Assembly (NCBI RefSeq): GCF_947503705.1
Contig: NZ_CANNES010000009.1
Location: 83,581-147,580 of the forward strand
DNA: 64,000 nucleotides
Direction: 5' to 3'
DNA from: an uncultured Tateyamaria sp.
Lineage (GTDB): Bacteria > Pseudomonadota > Alphaproteobacteria > Rhodobacterales > Rhodobacteraceae
Part shown: piece after piece, positions 28,100 through 36,783 of the stretch
Position numbering within the stretch: position 1 is the first letter of the stretch
Layout of the letters: each line of letters starts with the position of its first letter
The notes under the pieces: model-generated
Databases searched by the model: none
What the model saw: only the letters and a program-made list of their open reading frames with translations
What the model was told of the DNA's origin: nothing
Program-made: the position numbers and the translations under genes

Positions 28100-28710
28100 C
28101 CCCTGCCGAAATCGATCAGGCCGTGGCCCCTCATGGTCTGTTTGCAATGGGTCATGCGGGCACCCGCATTCTCATCGGAACAGACCGCCAGTGGTGGGAT
28201 ATCTTCCGGCACAGTCCCGAATTCGAGGACGGCGCAAAAAACCCGGTGGATCGTTGGTCGAAACGCATTTTGAACGCCTTGGCGGATCAGGCCGGCGCAA
28301 CCGCGCACTTCCCTTCAGATGGGCCGCCCTATGCGCCATTCATTGCCTGGGCGATGGCGACAGGTCGGTTCTGGCAAAGCCCGACGGGCATGATGATACA
28401 TGATCGCGCGGGGCTGATGATTTCCATCAGGGGCGCACTGGAATTCGCCACGCCTTTCGACGATGCGGTGGCAGGAACCAGCCCCTGCGACATCTGCCTG
28501 GACCGCCCCTGTGTCAACGCCTGCCCCGTGGATGCGCTCAGCGACGCACAGGCCTATGATGTCCCAGCCTGTAAGGCATATCTTGATACGCCCGATGGTC
28601 TCACATGCATGACGGGCGGCTGCCACGTTCGGCGCGTTTGTCCTGTCAGCCAGGCCTTTGATCGGCCAGAGGCACAGTCAGCGTTCCACATGAAGGCCTT
28701 TGTTGGATGA
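28096..28710 (+). CDS. 4Fe-4S ferredoxin-like protein
   Basis: A 204-residue protein with a 4Fe-4S-type cysteine cluster CDICLDRPCVNACPVDAL near residue 133, followed by more cysteines at CKAYLDTPDGLTCMTGGCHVRRVCP, enough for a second cluster. The N-terminal 120 residues are unlike small ferredoxins and show DGPPYAPFIAWAMATGR. ATG 28096 overlaps the preceding desaturase stop, and the stop overlaps the sixA-like start; this is a three-gene unit. Possibly a donor for the di-iron enzyme (inference). Confidence 0.82.
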   Translation: MTPAEIDQAVAPHGLFAMGHAGTRILIGTDRQWWDIFRHSPEFEDGAKNPVDRWSKRILNALADQAGATAHFPSDGPPYAPFIAWAMATGRFWQSPTGMMIHDRAGLMISIRGALEFATPFDDAVAGTSPCDICLDRPCVNACPVDALSDAQAYDVPACKAYLDTPDGLTCMTGGCHVRRVCPVSQAFDRPEAQSAFHMKAFVG

Positions 28711-29201
28711 GCCGCACATTGATCCTGATGCGGCACGCGAAATCGAGTTGGGATGACATCACCCAACCAGACCATGAGCGCCCTCTGAACGATCGCGGGC
28801 GCGCTTCGGCGCGGGCCATGGGCGACTGGCTGCGCGCGCAAGGTCATATACCTGACGCGGCCACGAGTTCGTCGAGCCAAAGGACAGGCGAGACCTTTTT
28901 GGGCCTTGGCTTTGATGTGCCCGTCCAATTTACCCGCGCGCTCTACCATGCAGGACCTGAAGTCATGATGGAGGTGTTGCGCGAACAGGTCGGCGAGACA
29001 GTGCTGATGCTGGGGCACAATCCGGGCATTGCGGATTTTGCCGACCGACTGGTGCAGCACGCGCCGCCGCATCCACGATTTGTCGACTATCCGACCTGTG
29101 CCACTTGCGTGATCCGCTTTGATGCAGAGGCCTGGAACGACATCGGCTGGCGCGAGGGCCAGCCGATTGATTTTGCGATCCCGCGAGAACTGACCCCGTA
29201 A
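28707..29201 (+). CDS. SixA-like histidine phosphatase family protein
   Basis: A 164-residue branch-2 histidine phosphatase. The catalytic RHG-type motif is LMRHAKSSWDD at the N-terminus, with the second active-site His in LMLGHNPGIADF. Related to SixA, which dephosphorylates phosphohistidine, though small-molecule phosphatases are also possible. The last Pro codon and TAA stop lie inside the first copy of a palindromic repeat (CCGTAAGGCGG...). Coupled to the ferredoxin-like gene by ATGA. Confidence 0.86.
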   Translation: MSRTLILMRHAKSSWDDITQPDHERPLNDRGRASARAMGDWLRAQGHIPDAATSSSSQRTGETFLGLGFDVPVQFTRALYHAGPEVMMEVLREQVGETVLMLGHNPGIADFADRLVQHAPPHPRFVDYPTCATCVIRFDAEAWNDIGWREGQPIDFAIPRELTP

Positions 29202-29219
29202 GGCGGATCTTGATCCGCC
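29196..29219 (+). repeat. Palindromic intergenic element, copy 1
   Basis: A 24-nt element of the form CCGTARGGCGG ... CCGCC. It overlaps the stop codon of the sixA-like gene and folds as GGCGGATC/GATCCGCC. It resembles the copies at 48722, 57302 and 61373 and faces copy 2. Confidence 0.7.
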
Positions 29220-29231
29220 CCCGTTACCAAT

Positions 29232-29256
29232 GGCGGACCACAGGTCCGCCTTACGG
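29232..29256 (-). repeat. Palindromic intergenic element, copy 2 (inverted)
   Basis: The same element in inverse orientation, one nt longer, with arms GGCGGACC/GGTCCGCC. It ends 5 nt beyond the bztD stop codon, so the two convergent genes each end in a copy, and the pair can also fold into one long outer hairpin (CCGTAAGGCGGA with its complement). It probably serves as a bidirectional transcript end. Confidence 0.7.
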
Positions 29257-29261
29257 GTTGT

Positions 29262-30029
29262 TTAGTGGCCGAGGATCTGGCTCAGGAACAACTGGGTCCG
29301 GGGGCTTTGCGGGTTGTTAAAGAACTCTTCGGGCTCGTTCTGCTCGACGATCTGACCTTCATCCATAAAGATCACGCGGTTCGCCACTTGACGGGCAAAG
29401 CCCATCTCGTGCGTCACGCAGAGCATGGTCATGCCTTCTTCGGCAAGTTCCACCATCGTATCCAGAACTTCCTTGATCATCTCGGGGTCAAGCGCCGACG
29501 TTGGTTCGTCAAAAAGCATGATGCGCGGGCGCATGCAGAGCGAACGGGCAATCGCCACACGCTGCTGCTGACCACCCGAAAGTTGACCGGGATATTTGTC
29601 CGCCTGGTCCGGGATTTTCACCTTTTCCAGGAAGTGCATCGCGATCTCTTCGGCTTCCTTCTTGGGCGTCTTGCGCACCCAGATCGGGGCCAGCGTACAG
29701 TTCTCAAGGATTGACAGGTGGGGAAAGAGGTTAAAATGCTGAAAGCACATGCCGACCTCTGACCGGATCTTGTCGATGTTCTTGAGGTCCGAGGACAGCA
29801 ATGTGCCATCCACGGTGATCGACCCTTGCTGATGTTCCTCCAACGCGTTGATGCAGCGGATCAGCGTGGATTTGCCCGAGCCCGAAGGCCCGGCAATCAC
29901 AATCCGCTCGCCCTGATAAACCGTCAGATCAATGTCGCGCAGCACGTGAAACGTCCCGTACCACTTGTTCATTTTCTCAATCGAAATGGCGACCTCGGTC
30001 GAGATATTCTGTGCAACTTGTTCGTTCAT
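29262..30029 (-). CDS. bztD: Glutamate/glutamine/aspartate/asparagine ABC transporter ATPase
   Basis: A 255-residue polar amino acid ABC ATPase. Walker A is GPSGSGKST, signature [15 protein letters not shown], Walker [16 protein letters not shown] and switch His [11 protein letters not shown] 30029 has AAGGAG 8 nt upstream; the GTG at 30038 overlaps that ribosome-binding site. It is the last gene of a four-gene operon with bztA, bztB and bztC, the arrangement known from Rhodobacter (and as aapJQMP in rhizobia). Confidence 0.93.
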   Translation of the reverse strand: MNEQVAQNISTEVAISIEKMNKWYGTFHVLRDIDLTVYQGERIVIAGPSGSGKSTLIRCINALEEHQQGSITVDGTLLSSDLKNIDKIRSEVGMCFQHFNLFPHLSILENCTLAPIWVRKTPKKEAEEIAMHFLEKVKIPDQADKYPGQLSGGQQQRVAIARSLCMRPRIMLFDEPTSALDPEMIKEVLDTMVELAEEGMTMLCVTHEMGFARQVANRVIFMDEGQIVEQNEPEEFFNNPQSPRTQLFLSQILGH

Positions 30030-30044
30030 GTCAGCCACTCCTTA

Positions 30045-31343
30045 TCAGCGGTGATCGGTCGCAAGCTGGCGTTCCAGCCACTGCGAATATTGAGAAATGC
30101 CGTAGCAGACGACAAAGAAGAGAAGTGCGGCAAAGCCCAGAAGCTCCCAGTACACCCCGTTCCATTCGGTGGAGGCGAGGATGGGGCCACGGATCATGCC
30201 CAGGATGTCGAACATCGAGATCACCGACACCAGCGTCGTGTCCTTGAACAGGCCCACCGCGATGTTGACGATGCCAGGGATCGAAATCTTGAGCGCCTGG
30301 GGCAGAATGATCAACCGCATGGCCTGTGGGTAGTCCAGGCCAAGGCTGTCTGCCGCCTCATATTGCCCGCGTGGCAGGGCGGCGAGGCCACCCCGGATCA
30401 CTTCGGCGATATAGGCGGACGAGAACATGGTGATCATGATCACAACCCGCAGGAACAAGTCCGTCGTGGATTCGGGCGGGAAGAAGTAGGCCAGCATCAC
30501 CGACGCCACAAACAGCAGCGTGATCAGCGGCACGCCGCGGATGAACTCGATGAAAACCACACAAATCCACTTGATCAGCGGCATGTCCGATTGCCGACCC
30601 AGCGCCAGGGCAATGCCCAAAGGCACCGACAGCGACACACAGGTCACGCCCAGCATCATGTTGAGCATGAAGCCCCCCAGATCCCGCGACGGCACCGCCA
30701 AAAGCATTGCGTTCTCGTTGGCGTTCTCAGGGATCAGCATTCCGCCGATGTTCCAGACCACCAAGGCTGCGGCCACCCCACCAAAGAAACCGGCGGCAAA
30801 GCTGCCCGCGACAAAGCGCTGGTACACGAAATAGCCCGCGACAAAGCCGACAAGCGCCAGGATTGGCGTAAAGATCGTGCCACCCCAGATCAGGTAGTAG
30901 GCGACAAAGGGAAAGAGCCCCGTGATGATCAGCAGTTTACGTGGCAGCTTGTAAAACAGCACCGGTGCGGCCGCAGCGAACAGCAGGATAAAGGCCAGCG
31001 TCGGACGCCAATATTCCTCAGATGGGTATGTGAACCCAAAGAGGAGCTGGTTCCACCGTTCTGTCAGGACCGAAAAACAGCCCCCCGACACGCCGTCCAG
31101 CACTTCGCGACATTCCGCGAGGCTGGATGTGGACCAAACCCCGTTGAGAATCCACGGCAGTGTGTTGGCCAGGATCACATAGATGAAATAGGCCGCGACG
31201 ATGGTCAGCAGAGTGTAAAGCGGGGTGGAGAACAGGTTGTCCTTGGCCCACTTGACCGGACCGGAGGTCTGGAATGGTGGTGGCGACGGAGGCACCTGTT
31301 CAGTGCGCACAAAGGCGACAGAGTTGGCATGCGTATCTGACAT
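30045..31343 (-). CDS. bztC: Amino acid ABC transporter permease BztC
   Basis: A 432-residue permease, longer than the usual ~220 residues for this class, as in Bzt/Aap systems. Multiple helices are visible, and the conserved HisM-type cytoplasmic loop EVIRGGLAALPRGQYEAADSLGLDYPQAMRLIILPQAL sits near residue 330. ATG 31343 follows AAGGAG within the bztB end. Forms the membrane channel with bztB. Confidence 0.92.
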   Translation of the reverse strand: MSDTHANSVAFVRTEQVPPSPPPFQTSGPVKWAKDNLFSTPLYTLLTIVAAYFIYVILANTLPWILNGVWSTSSLAECREVLDGVSGGCFSVLTERWNQLLFGFTYPSEEYWRPTLAFILLFAAAAPVLFYKLPRKLLIITGLFPFVAYYLIWGGTIFTPILALVGFVAGYFVYQRFVAGSFAAGFFGGVAAALVVWNIGGMLIPENANENAMLLAVPSRDLGGFMLNMMLGVTCVSLSVPLGIALALGRQSDMPLIKWICVVFIEFIRGVPLITLLFVASVMLAYFFPPESTTDLFLRVVIMITMFSSAYIAEVIRGGLAALPRGQYEAADSLGLDYPQAMRLIILPQALKISIPGIVNIAVGLFKDTTLVSVISMFDILGMIRGPILASTEWNGVYWELLGFAALLFFVVCYGISQYSQWLERQLATDHR

Positions 31344-31344
31344 C

Positions 31345-32559
31345 TCAGCGCTCCTTCAGCTTAACAGAATTGTTGTAGACGTTCATGACTGCCGAGATTG
31401 ACAGCGAGATCGTCAGATAGAACAGCATCAACAACAGCACGCATTCGATGGCCCGGCCCGTCTGGTTCAGCGTGATGCCGCCCAGTGTGGCCGTGATGTC
31501 GGCATAGCCCACAGCGATGGCCAGCGATGAGTTTTTGGTGATGTTGAGGTATTGCGAAATCAGCGGCGGGATGATGACCCGCAGCGCCTGTGGCAGCACA
31601 ACAAGGTTCATGATCCGACCCTGCCGCAGGCCCAAGGCACCCGCAGCCTCGGATTGCCCTTTGGAGATCGCCTGAATGCCCGCACGCACGTTTTCCGCGA
31701 TAAAGGCACCGGTATAGATCGACAGGGCAAACCACAGCGCGATCAGCGGTCCACCGACCTTGATCCCACCAGAGAAGTTGAAGCCCTTCAGTTCCGGGTA
31801 TTCCAGACCGATGGGCATGCCCATCACCAGATAGGCCAGCAGCGCGGGCACAAAGAAGATTGCAAGGCTCGGCCAGCCCATGGGCAGCAGGCGGCCCGTG
31901 TCATAAAGCAACTTGGTTGCATAGCGACGATAGGCAAAGACGCCGACCACCGAGAGCAGGAAAGTGATCACCACGACCATCGACCCAGGGCCCCAAACCG
32001 GCGCCGGGATGTAAACCCCGCGGTTGGTAAATGCGATGGCGTCAAACACCATGCTTGCTGATGGCTCGTCGCCCCGGAAGGCCCTTGGCCCCGGCAGTAC
32101 CGCAATCATGATGGTAAAGATGATGATGATCCAGATCAGGACCGGGATGTTGCGGAAGATCTCCACATAGAAAGACATCAGCTTGGACACGAGCCAGTTG
32201 TTCGACAAACGCAACACACCGGCAATCACGCCCAGAACGGTCGCGGTCACACAGGCCAGAAAGGCCACAAGCAGGGTGTTGAGAATGCCAACCAGGGCCG
32301 CTTTGGCGTTGGTGGACTGGCTGGTATATTCGACCAGTGTCTGGTTGATGTCATAGCCCGCAGGCGAGCCTAGAAACTGATAAGAAATATTCAAACCAGC
32401 CGCTGCCAGGTTGCGCATCAGGTTCGAACCCAGAAATGCGATGGCGGCGATCAGCAGCATAAGTGCAATGAATTGGAAGGTATATGATCTGTAGCGCGTG
32501 TCGCTTAACAGCATCGACAGGCGGAACGACGCCTGTGGCGGGTCGGTCAATGTGGTCAT
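31345..32559 (-). CDS. bztB: Amino acid ABC transporter permease BztB
   Basis: A 404-residue partner permease with the same extended architecture: N-terminal helices, a long central insertion including GYDINQTLVEYTSQSTNAK in a periplasmic loop, and the C-terminal loop NVRAGIQAISKGQSEAAGALGLRQG followed by PQALRVIIPPLISQYLN. It ends 1 nt before the bztC ATG. A stem-loop separates it from bztA. Confidence 0.92.
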   Translation of the reverse strand: MTTLTDPPQASFRLSMLLSDTRYRSYTFQFIALMLLIAAIAFLGSNLMRNLAAAGLNISYQFLGSPAGYDINQTLVEYTSQSTNAKAALVGILNTLLVAFLACVTATVLGVIAGVLRLSNNWLVSKLMSFYVEIFRNIPVLIWIIIIFTIMIAVLPGPRAFRGDEPSASMVFDAIAFTNRGVYIPAPVWGPGSMVVVITFLLSVVGVFAYRRYATKLLYDTGRLLPMGWPSLAIFFVPALLAYLVMGMPIGLEYPELKGFNFSGGIKVGGPLIALWFALSIYTGAFIAENVRAGIQAISKGQSEAAGALGLRQGRIMNLVVLPQALRVIIPPLISQYLNITKNSSLAIAVGYADITATLGGITLNQTGRAIECVLLLMLFYLTISLSISAVMNVYNNSVKLKER

Positions 32560-32685
32560 GGAGATGGTCCCCGTGGTTCCGGCCTTTGGTTTTTACGCGC
32601 CGTGACGCGGGGCCGGGTTTTCAGTTGCTGGCTGTCGTTTCGGGCCGGGTGCCGCTGTTCTCAGCGATCTGATTGGCCGCAAGTG

Positions 32686-32717
32686 CAAGGGGCGCAGGTT
32701 TGACCCTGCGCCCCTTG
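32686..32717 (-). terminator. Stem-loop between bztA and bztB
   Basis: A perfect 13-bp stem (32686-32698 with 32705-32717) and 6-nt loop lie 9 nt after the bztA stop, in the transcription direction. No T-run follows, so it likely attenuates or stabilises the bztA message, giving excess binding protein, rather than fully terminating. It parallels the stem-loop at 10168-10196. Confidence 0.7.
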
Positions 32718-32726
32718 TCTTTGGAT

Positions 32727-33746
32727 TTAGCGGAATGGGGGGCTGTAGAGCAGGCCACCATCTGTCCACTGAGCGTTCAGGCCGCGGGCCAGACCGATCG
32801 GTGTCGCTTCGCCGATGTTTTGCTCAAAGATTTCGCCGTAGTTACCGCCGACGGCCAGAGCTTTTGCCGCCCAGTCAGCGTCCAGACCCAGCATTTCGCC
32901 CAGCGTACCTTCGGTACCCAGCAGACGGTTGATTTCTGGGTTGTTGGTGCCAGCCATCATTTCGGTCATGTTGGCCGATGTGACGCCCAGCTCTTCGGCT
33001 GTGATCAGCGCGTTCAGAGTCCAGCGCACGATGTCACCCCATTCGTTGTCGCCGTGGCGAACAAGCGGGCCCAGAGGCTCTTTGGAGATGATTTCAGGCA
33101 GCAGGACGTGGTCGCCAGGTGCTTCGAATGTGGCACGTGTGGCGGCCAGACCGGAGGCGTCTGTGGTGTAGACGTCGCAGGCACCGGCAAGGTACTGCTG
33201 CTGCGCTTCGGCGTTGGTCTCAATCGGCACGGGCTCATAGCTGATGTTGTTCGAGCGGAAGAAGTCCGCCAGGTTCAGCTCTGTTGTTGTACCGGTTTGG
33301 ATGCAGACGGTTGCGCCGTCCAGATCTTTGGCCGACGAAACGCCCAGGTCCTTGGGGACCATAAAGCCTTGGCCGTCATAGTAGTTCACGCCAACGAAAG
33401 TGAACTTGAGGTCCACGTCGCGCGAGAATGTCCATGTGGTGTTACGAGCCAGCATGTCGATTTCGCCCGAGGCAAGCGCGGTAAAGCGTGTTTTGCCTGT
33501 TGTTGGAACGAACTCAACGGCATTGCCGTCGCCCAGAACGGCGGCTGCAACGGCGCGGCATACCGCAACGTCAAAGCCTTCCCATTCACCATTGGAATCT
33601 GGCGCAGCAAAGCCGACCAGACCGGTTGTCACGCCGCAGTTCAGCGTGCCGCGTGCTTTAACGTCGTCCAGCGTGCCAGCAGCCGCGACGCCGGCGGCAA
33701 GACCGGCAGCAGCTGTCAGCGCACCAAAAAATACGGATTTTTTCAT
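32727..33746 (-). CDS. bztA: Amino acid ABC transporter substrate-binding protein BztA
   Basis: A 339-residue periplasmic binding protein for acidic amino acids and their amides. The signal peptide is MKKSVFFGALTAAAGLAAG, cleaved near AAAG. The mature sequence TLDDVKARGTLNCGVTTG... GFDVAVCRAVAAAVLGD is typical of the family-3 binding proteins. ATG 33746 with AGAGGTAAC just upstream is preferred to the ORF's earlier start. First gene of the operon. Confidence 0.93.
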   Translation of the reverse strand: MKKSVFFGALTAAAGLAAGVAAAGTLDDVKARGTLNCGVTTGLVGFAAPDSNGEWEGFDVAVCRAVAAAVLGDGNAVEFVPTTGKTRFTALASGEIDMLARNTTWTFSRDVDLKFTFVGVNYYDGQGFMVPKDLGVSSAKDLDGATVCIQTGTTTELNLADFFRSNNISYEPVPIETNAEAQQQYLAGACDVYTTDASGLAATRATFEAPGDHVLLPEIISKEPLGPLVRHGDNEWGDIVRWTLNALITAEELGVTSANMTEMMAGTNNPEINRLLGTEGTLGEMLGLDADWAAKALAVGGNYGEIFEQNIGEATPIGLARGLNAQWTDGGLLYSPPFR

Positions 33747-33955
33747 TGTTACCTCTTCCTGATTTTCCGCCATATTTTGACGGGTCGACCGACGTGGGCA
33801 GAGTGTCTTGCCACGCCGGAGGCGATGCGGTCAGGGTTTATCCCCAACCAGTGCGCAAGAGTTTGCTCGGATTCACCAGGTAAGGTCAAGGGCAGCGGCA
33901 GTAAAAACGCCGCATTATTGCGCAACTGGAAAGGGCATTTTCGCCTTGTTTGCGC

Positions 33956-34669
33956 TCACAATGCGCGGGTCGCGTCGAAAAAGGCTTTTGCATGAAAAAA
34001 GGCGGTTTTCTTGATATTTACATCCACTTGCGCCTCTTCATCGACGCCCCATTGCTCTTCCTGCCAGGTTTCGTCCAGCCGAGAGGCCGCCCAAATATCA
34101 GGCGTCTCGCCCTGCTCTTGAGCGGCTGCAAAACCAAGGATCAGCGAACCGGTCAAACTGACCAGATCGTGAAAGCTCGCCAATTCGAACGCAGACAGCG
34201 CATGCGTGTGCCGTGACAGGGCCAAAAGCGCCGCTTCATCCTGTGATTCGTGCATCAATCCGACCCTCGGATGCAGCCGTGCACCCAAGGTCGCGTCGGC
34301 CCACTCCAGATAGGGATCCCAGGTTTTCGCCTGCCGCTCGACAAGCTCAACCGGGTTCTCCGCACGGTAACACAGCAGGTCCGCATCCCCGTAGGCGGCC
34401 AGCATATCCGCAACTTCGGCACGCTGCACGGCCACCTTGTCGATAGCCGCGTTGGCCGTGCGGGTGAACGGCATGCTTAGCGGGTCAATCTCGCCCTCTT
34501 GCGCGTCCCATTCCGCCGCAATGGCTTGCGCAATCGCATCCGTTGGCACGATCAGCGCGGCCTTGGCGGGGGTTTTGACCGCGCGCCCGTCCAGGGACAC
34601 GGTCCAGCCGCCCTGCGCCTCCTCGACCTGGGCCTCTGTCCAGAACCGTTTTGCTTTCCATTCCGCCAT
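33956..34669 (-). CDS. ATP12-family F1-ATPase assembly chaperone
   Basis: A 237-residue ATP12 protein, a chaperone for the F1 alpha subunit in mitochondria and alphaproteobacteria. Recognisable stretches include AKRFWTEAQV, GRAVKTPAKAALIVPTDAIAQAIAAEWDAQ and DLLCYRAENP followed by WDPYLEW. ATG 34669 (MAEWKAK) is the proper start; a longer frame to 34720 overlaps the HAD gene. It lies 1 nt after the HAD gene stop, in a common alphaproteobacterial cluster. Confidence 0.9.
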   Translation of the reverse strand: MAEWKAKRFWTEAQVEEAQGGWTVSLDGRAVKTPAKAALIVPTDAIAQAIAAEWDAQEGEIDPLSMPFTRTANAAIDKVAVQRAEVADMLAAYGDADLLCYRAENPVELVERQAKTWDPYLEWADATLGARLHPRVGLMHESQDEAALLALSRHTHALSAFELASFHDLVSLTGSLILGFAAAQEQGETPDIWAASRLDETWQEEQWGVDEEAQVDVNIKKTAFFHAKAFFDATRAL

Positions 34670-34670
34670 C

Positions 34671-35339
34671 TTAACGTTCCCAAAGCTGTGCGAGGGCTGG
34701 ATCGAGCCCATCAAAGTCATCCAGAACAGCGGCCGCCTCCGTCAGATGGGCCGCCGGGTGATAGCCCCAGGAGACACCGACAAACGCCATACCCGCCGCC
34801 CCGGCCATATCCATGTCAAAGGTCGTGTCCCCGATCATCACCGCCTGATCGGCCTCGACCCCTGCCTCGTTCATGGCGGCGTGCAGCATTGCGGGATGCG
34901 GCTTGGACGGATGGAAATCCGCCACCTGCTGCGTCACGAAATAGGGCCGCAGGTCATAGGCATCCAGCAACAGATCAAGGCCCCGCCGGGATTTTCCCGT
35001 TGCAATGCCCAACAGGATATTCGGCTCGGCTTGCAACCGCTCCAACGCGTCGCGCGCACCTGGGTACAAAGGCGACGACGCGCGCGCTCCGGCCGCCGCG
35101 CGACGCTCCACATATGCGGCCTTATAAGCCCTCACCAACCCATCGCCATCAGCATCCGGCGCCAGCCGCGCCATGGCCTGCGGCAAGGACAGCCCCACAA
35201 TGCTCAGAATGTCGGCGCGTGCAGGCACGGCCACGCCCAAACCGTCAAAGGCCGCCGTCATACTGGCCACAATATCGGCCTGACTGTCGACCAAAGTGCC
35301 GTCCACGTCAAAGACCACCAGCCGCAGATCAGTCGCCAT
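34671..35339 (-). CDS. HAD-family hydrolase (phosphoglycolate phosphatase-like)
   Basis: A 222-residue HAD phosphatase. Motif I is FDVDGTLVDSQ near the N-terminus, motif II/III region GIATGKSRRGLD, and motif IV GDTTFDMDMAGAAG. The order suggests a small-molecule phosphatase such as Gph or a nucleotidase. ATG 35339 is favoured over an ORF start that would lie within rluC. Overlaps rluC by 11 nt at its start. Confidence 0.88.
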   Translation of the reverse strand: MATDLRLVVFDVDGTLVDSQADIVASMTAAFDGLGVAVPARADILSIVGLSLPQAMARLAPDADGDGLVRAYKAAYVERRAAAGARASSPLYPGARDALERLQAEPNILLGIATGKSRRGLDLLLDAYDLRPYFVTQQVADFHPSKPHPAMLHAAMNEAGVEADQAVMIGDTTFDMDMAGAAGMAFVGVSWGYHPAAHLTEAAAVLDDFDGLDPALAQLWER

Positions 35340-36375
35340 GCAATGCCTCGAACGGATCATCGGCGGCCAGGTCTTCGGTCCAACCAAAGGTGTCCCAGCT
35401 TTGCTTCATATGCTCGGGCATGGCGGCGGTAATCGTGGTCACCTTGCGGGTCTCGGGATGTTCAAAACGCATCATTCGGGCGTGCAAGTGCAGCTTTTTC
35501 GAGATGATGCCGCCCAATTGCGCACCCCAGCCATCGCCGAGGTTTTCCTGACCCGACCCGCCATATTTCCCGTCGCCAATGATCGGGTGCCCGATCTCGG
35601 CCATATGTGCACGCAACTGGTGGGTGCGGCCCGTGATTGGCTCCATCGCGACCCAGGATGCACGTGACGCAACCCGAAACAGCGTGGCATAAAGCGTCGC
35701 GGCCCGTTTGGCGCCGGGTGTGCTCTCAACCTCTCGCGGGTGCACGGCGATCATCTTTTCGCCCTCGCCCCGCGCGCCATGACCACCGGCCTTGACCAGA
35801 CCGTATTTGATCTCGCCCAGGTAAGGGGTCGGCACACCGGCCACCAAGGCCCAGTAAATCTTGCGGGTCTCACGGTGGCGCATGGCTGCCGTCAACGCTT
35901 TGGCCGCCAGTCGCGTGCGGGCCAGCAGCAAGACACCGGAAGTGTCCTTGTCCAGGCGGTGCACCAACCGCGGCTTTTCCTCGAACCCGAATTTCAGGGC
36001 TTCGGCCATGCCGTCCACGTGCCGGGTCTGGCCCGATCCACCCTGCGTCGGCAGGCCCGCGGGTTTGTTCAGCGCGATCACCTGATCGTCGCGGTAAATG
36101 ACGCAGGACTGGATCAGCTTGGTATCCGCCTCCGACACAGTCGTTCGGACAACGGGGGGCGCTGCCTTGTCCGGCAGTGGCGGCACACGCACCTGTTGAC
36201 CCGCCTCCACGCGGGTCGACGACTTTACGCGGCCCCCGTCCACGCGGCACTCCCCCTTGCGGCACATCTTTTCGATCATACCCTGGCTCACCTGCGGAAA
36301 GCGGCGCTTGAACCAGCGGTCCAGACGCTGATCGCCTTCGTCCTCAGTGACGGTTACGGTTTGAACACGGCTCAT
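35329..36375 (-). CDS. rluC: 23S rRNA pseudouridine synthase RluC-type
   Basis: A 348-residue RluA-family pseudouridine synthase. An N-terminal S4 RNA-binding domain (DQRLDRWFKRRFPQVSQGMIEKMCRKG) is followed by the catalytic signature HRLDKDTSGVLLLAR, whose Asp attacks uridine, and GRTHQLRAHMAEIGHPIIGDGKYG. The S4 domain and length fit RluC. It overlaps crcB by 4 nt. Confidence 0.9.
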   Translation of the reverse strand: MSRVQTVTVTEDEGDQRLDRWFKRRFPQVSQGMIEKMCRKGECRVDGGRVKSSTRVEAGQQVRVPPLPDKAAPPVVRTTVSEADTKLIQSCVIYRDDQVIALNKPAGLPTQGGSGQTRHVDGMAEALKFGFEEKPRLVHRLDKDTSGVLLLARTRLAAKALTAAMRHRETRKIYWALVAGVPTPYLGEIKYGLVKAGGHGARGEGEKMIAVHPREVESTPGAKRAATLYATLFRVASRASWVAMEPITGRTHQLRAHMAEIGHPIIGDGKYGGSGQENLGDGWGAQLGGIISKKLHLHARMMRFEHPETRKVTTITAAMPEHMKQSWDTFGWTEDLAADDPFEALHGD

Positions 36376-36752
36376 GCGAATACCCCTCGGGCAACGATCA
36401 GCCCCAACGCCAGGGCGCCTACCGACAGGCCCACCGACAGCAAAATATAAAGACCCGCCTGCCCCATCTGACCGCGCTCGATCAGGGTCATGGTCTCAAG
36501 CGAAAAGGCGGAGAACGTGGTGAAACCGCCCAGGATACCCGTCATCACGAAGGGGCTGAGATGGGTCAGCCCCTTATGGGCTGCGGCCACCACAAAGACA
36601 CCCATCAGGAACGAGCCCACCACATTCACGGTGATGATGGCCAACGGAAAGTCGGATGGCCCCAGCGCACGTATCACCGCCATGCCGGTCAGCCAACGCA
36701 GAGACGCGCCAATCGCCCCGCCAAGGGCCACAAGAGACAAGGTTGAGATCAT
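36372..36752 (-). CDS. crcB: Fluoride efflux channel CrcB/Fluc
   Basis: A 126-residue four-helix channel. Diagnostic stretches are GGAIGASLRWLTG, TVNVVGSFLMGV and GILGGFTTFSAFSLE. It expels fluoride as a dimer. ATG 36752 (MISTLSL) is the family-consistent start; the longer frame to 36815 enters rarA and is rejected. The 31-nt gap to rarA leaves no room for a fluoride riboswitch. Coupled to rluC by overlap. Confidence 0.93.
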   Translation of the reverse strand: MISTLSLVALGGAIGASLRWLTGMAVIRALGPSDFPLAIITVNVVGSFLMGVFVVAAAHKGLTHLSPFVMTGILGGFTTFSAFSLETMTLIERGQMGQAGLYILLSVGLSVGALALGLIVARGVFA

Positions 36753-36783
36753 GGGCGGTCTGTCGTCTGTAAGGGCGGCAGAG

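Noticed and set aside
29826..31340. 504-residue open frame opposite bztC/bztD
   Set aside because: It runs antisense to well-supported permease and ATPase genes, its translation is rich in His/Gln/Arg without any family motif, and GC-rich coding regions give such shadows.
36753..36783. Fluoride riboswitch upstream of crcB
   Set aside because: Only 31 nt separate crcB from the end of rarA, too short for the riboswitch fold.
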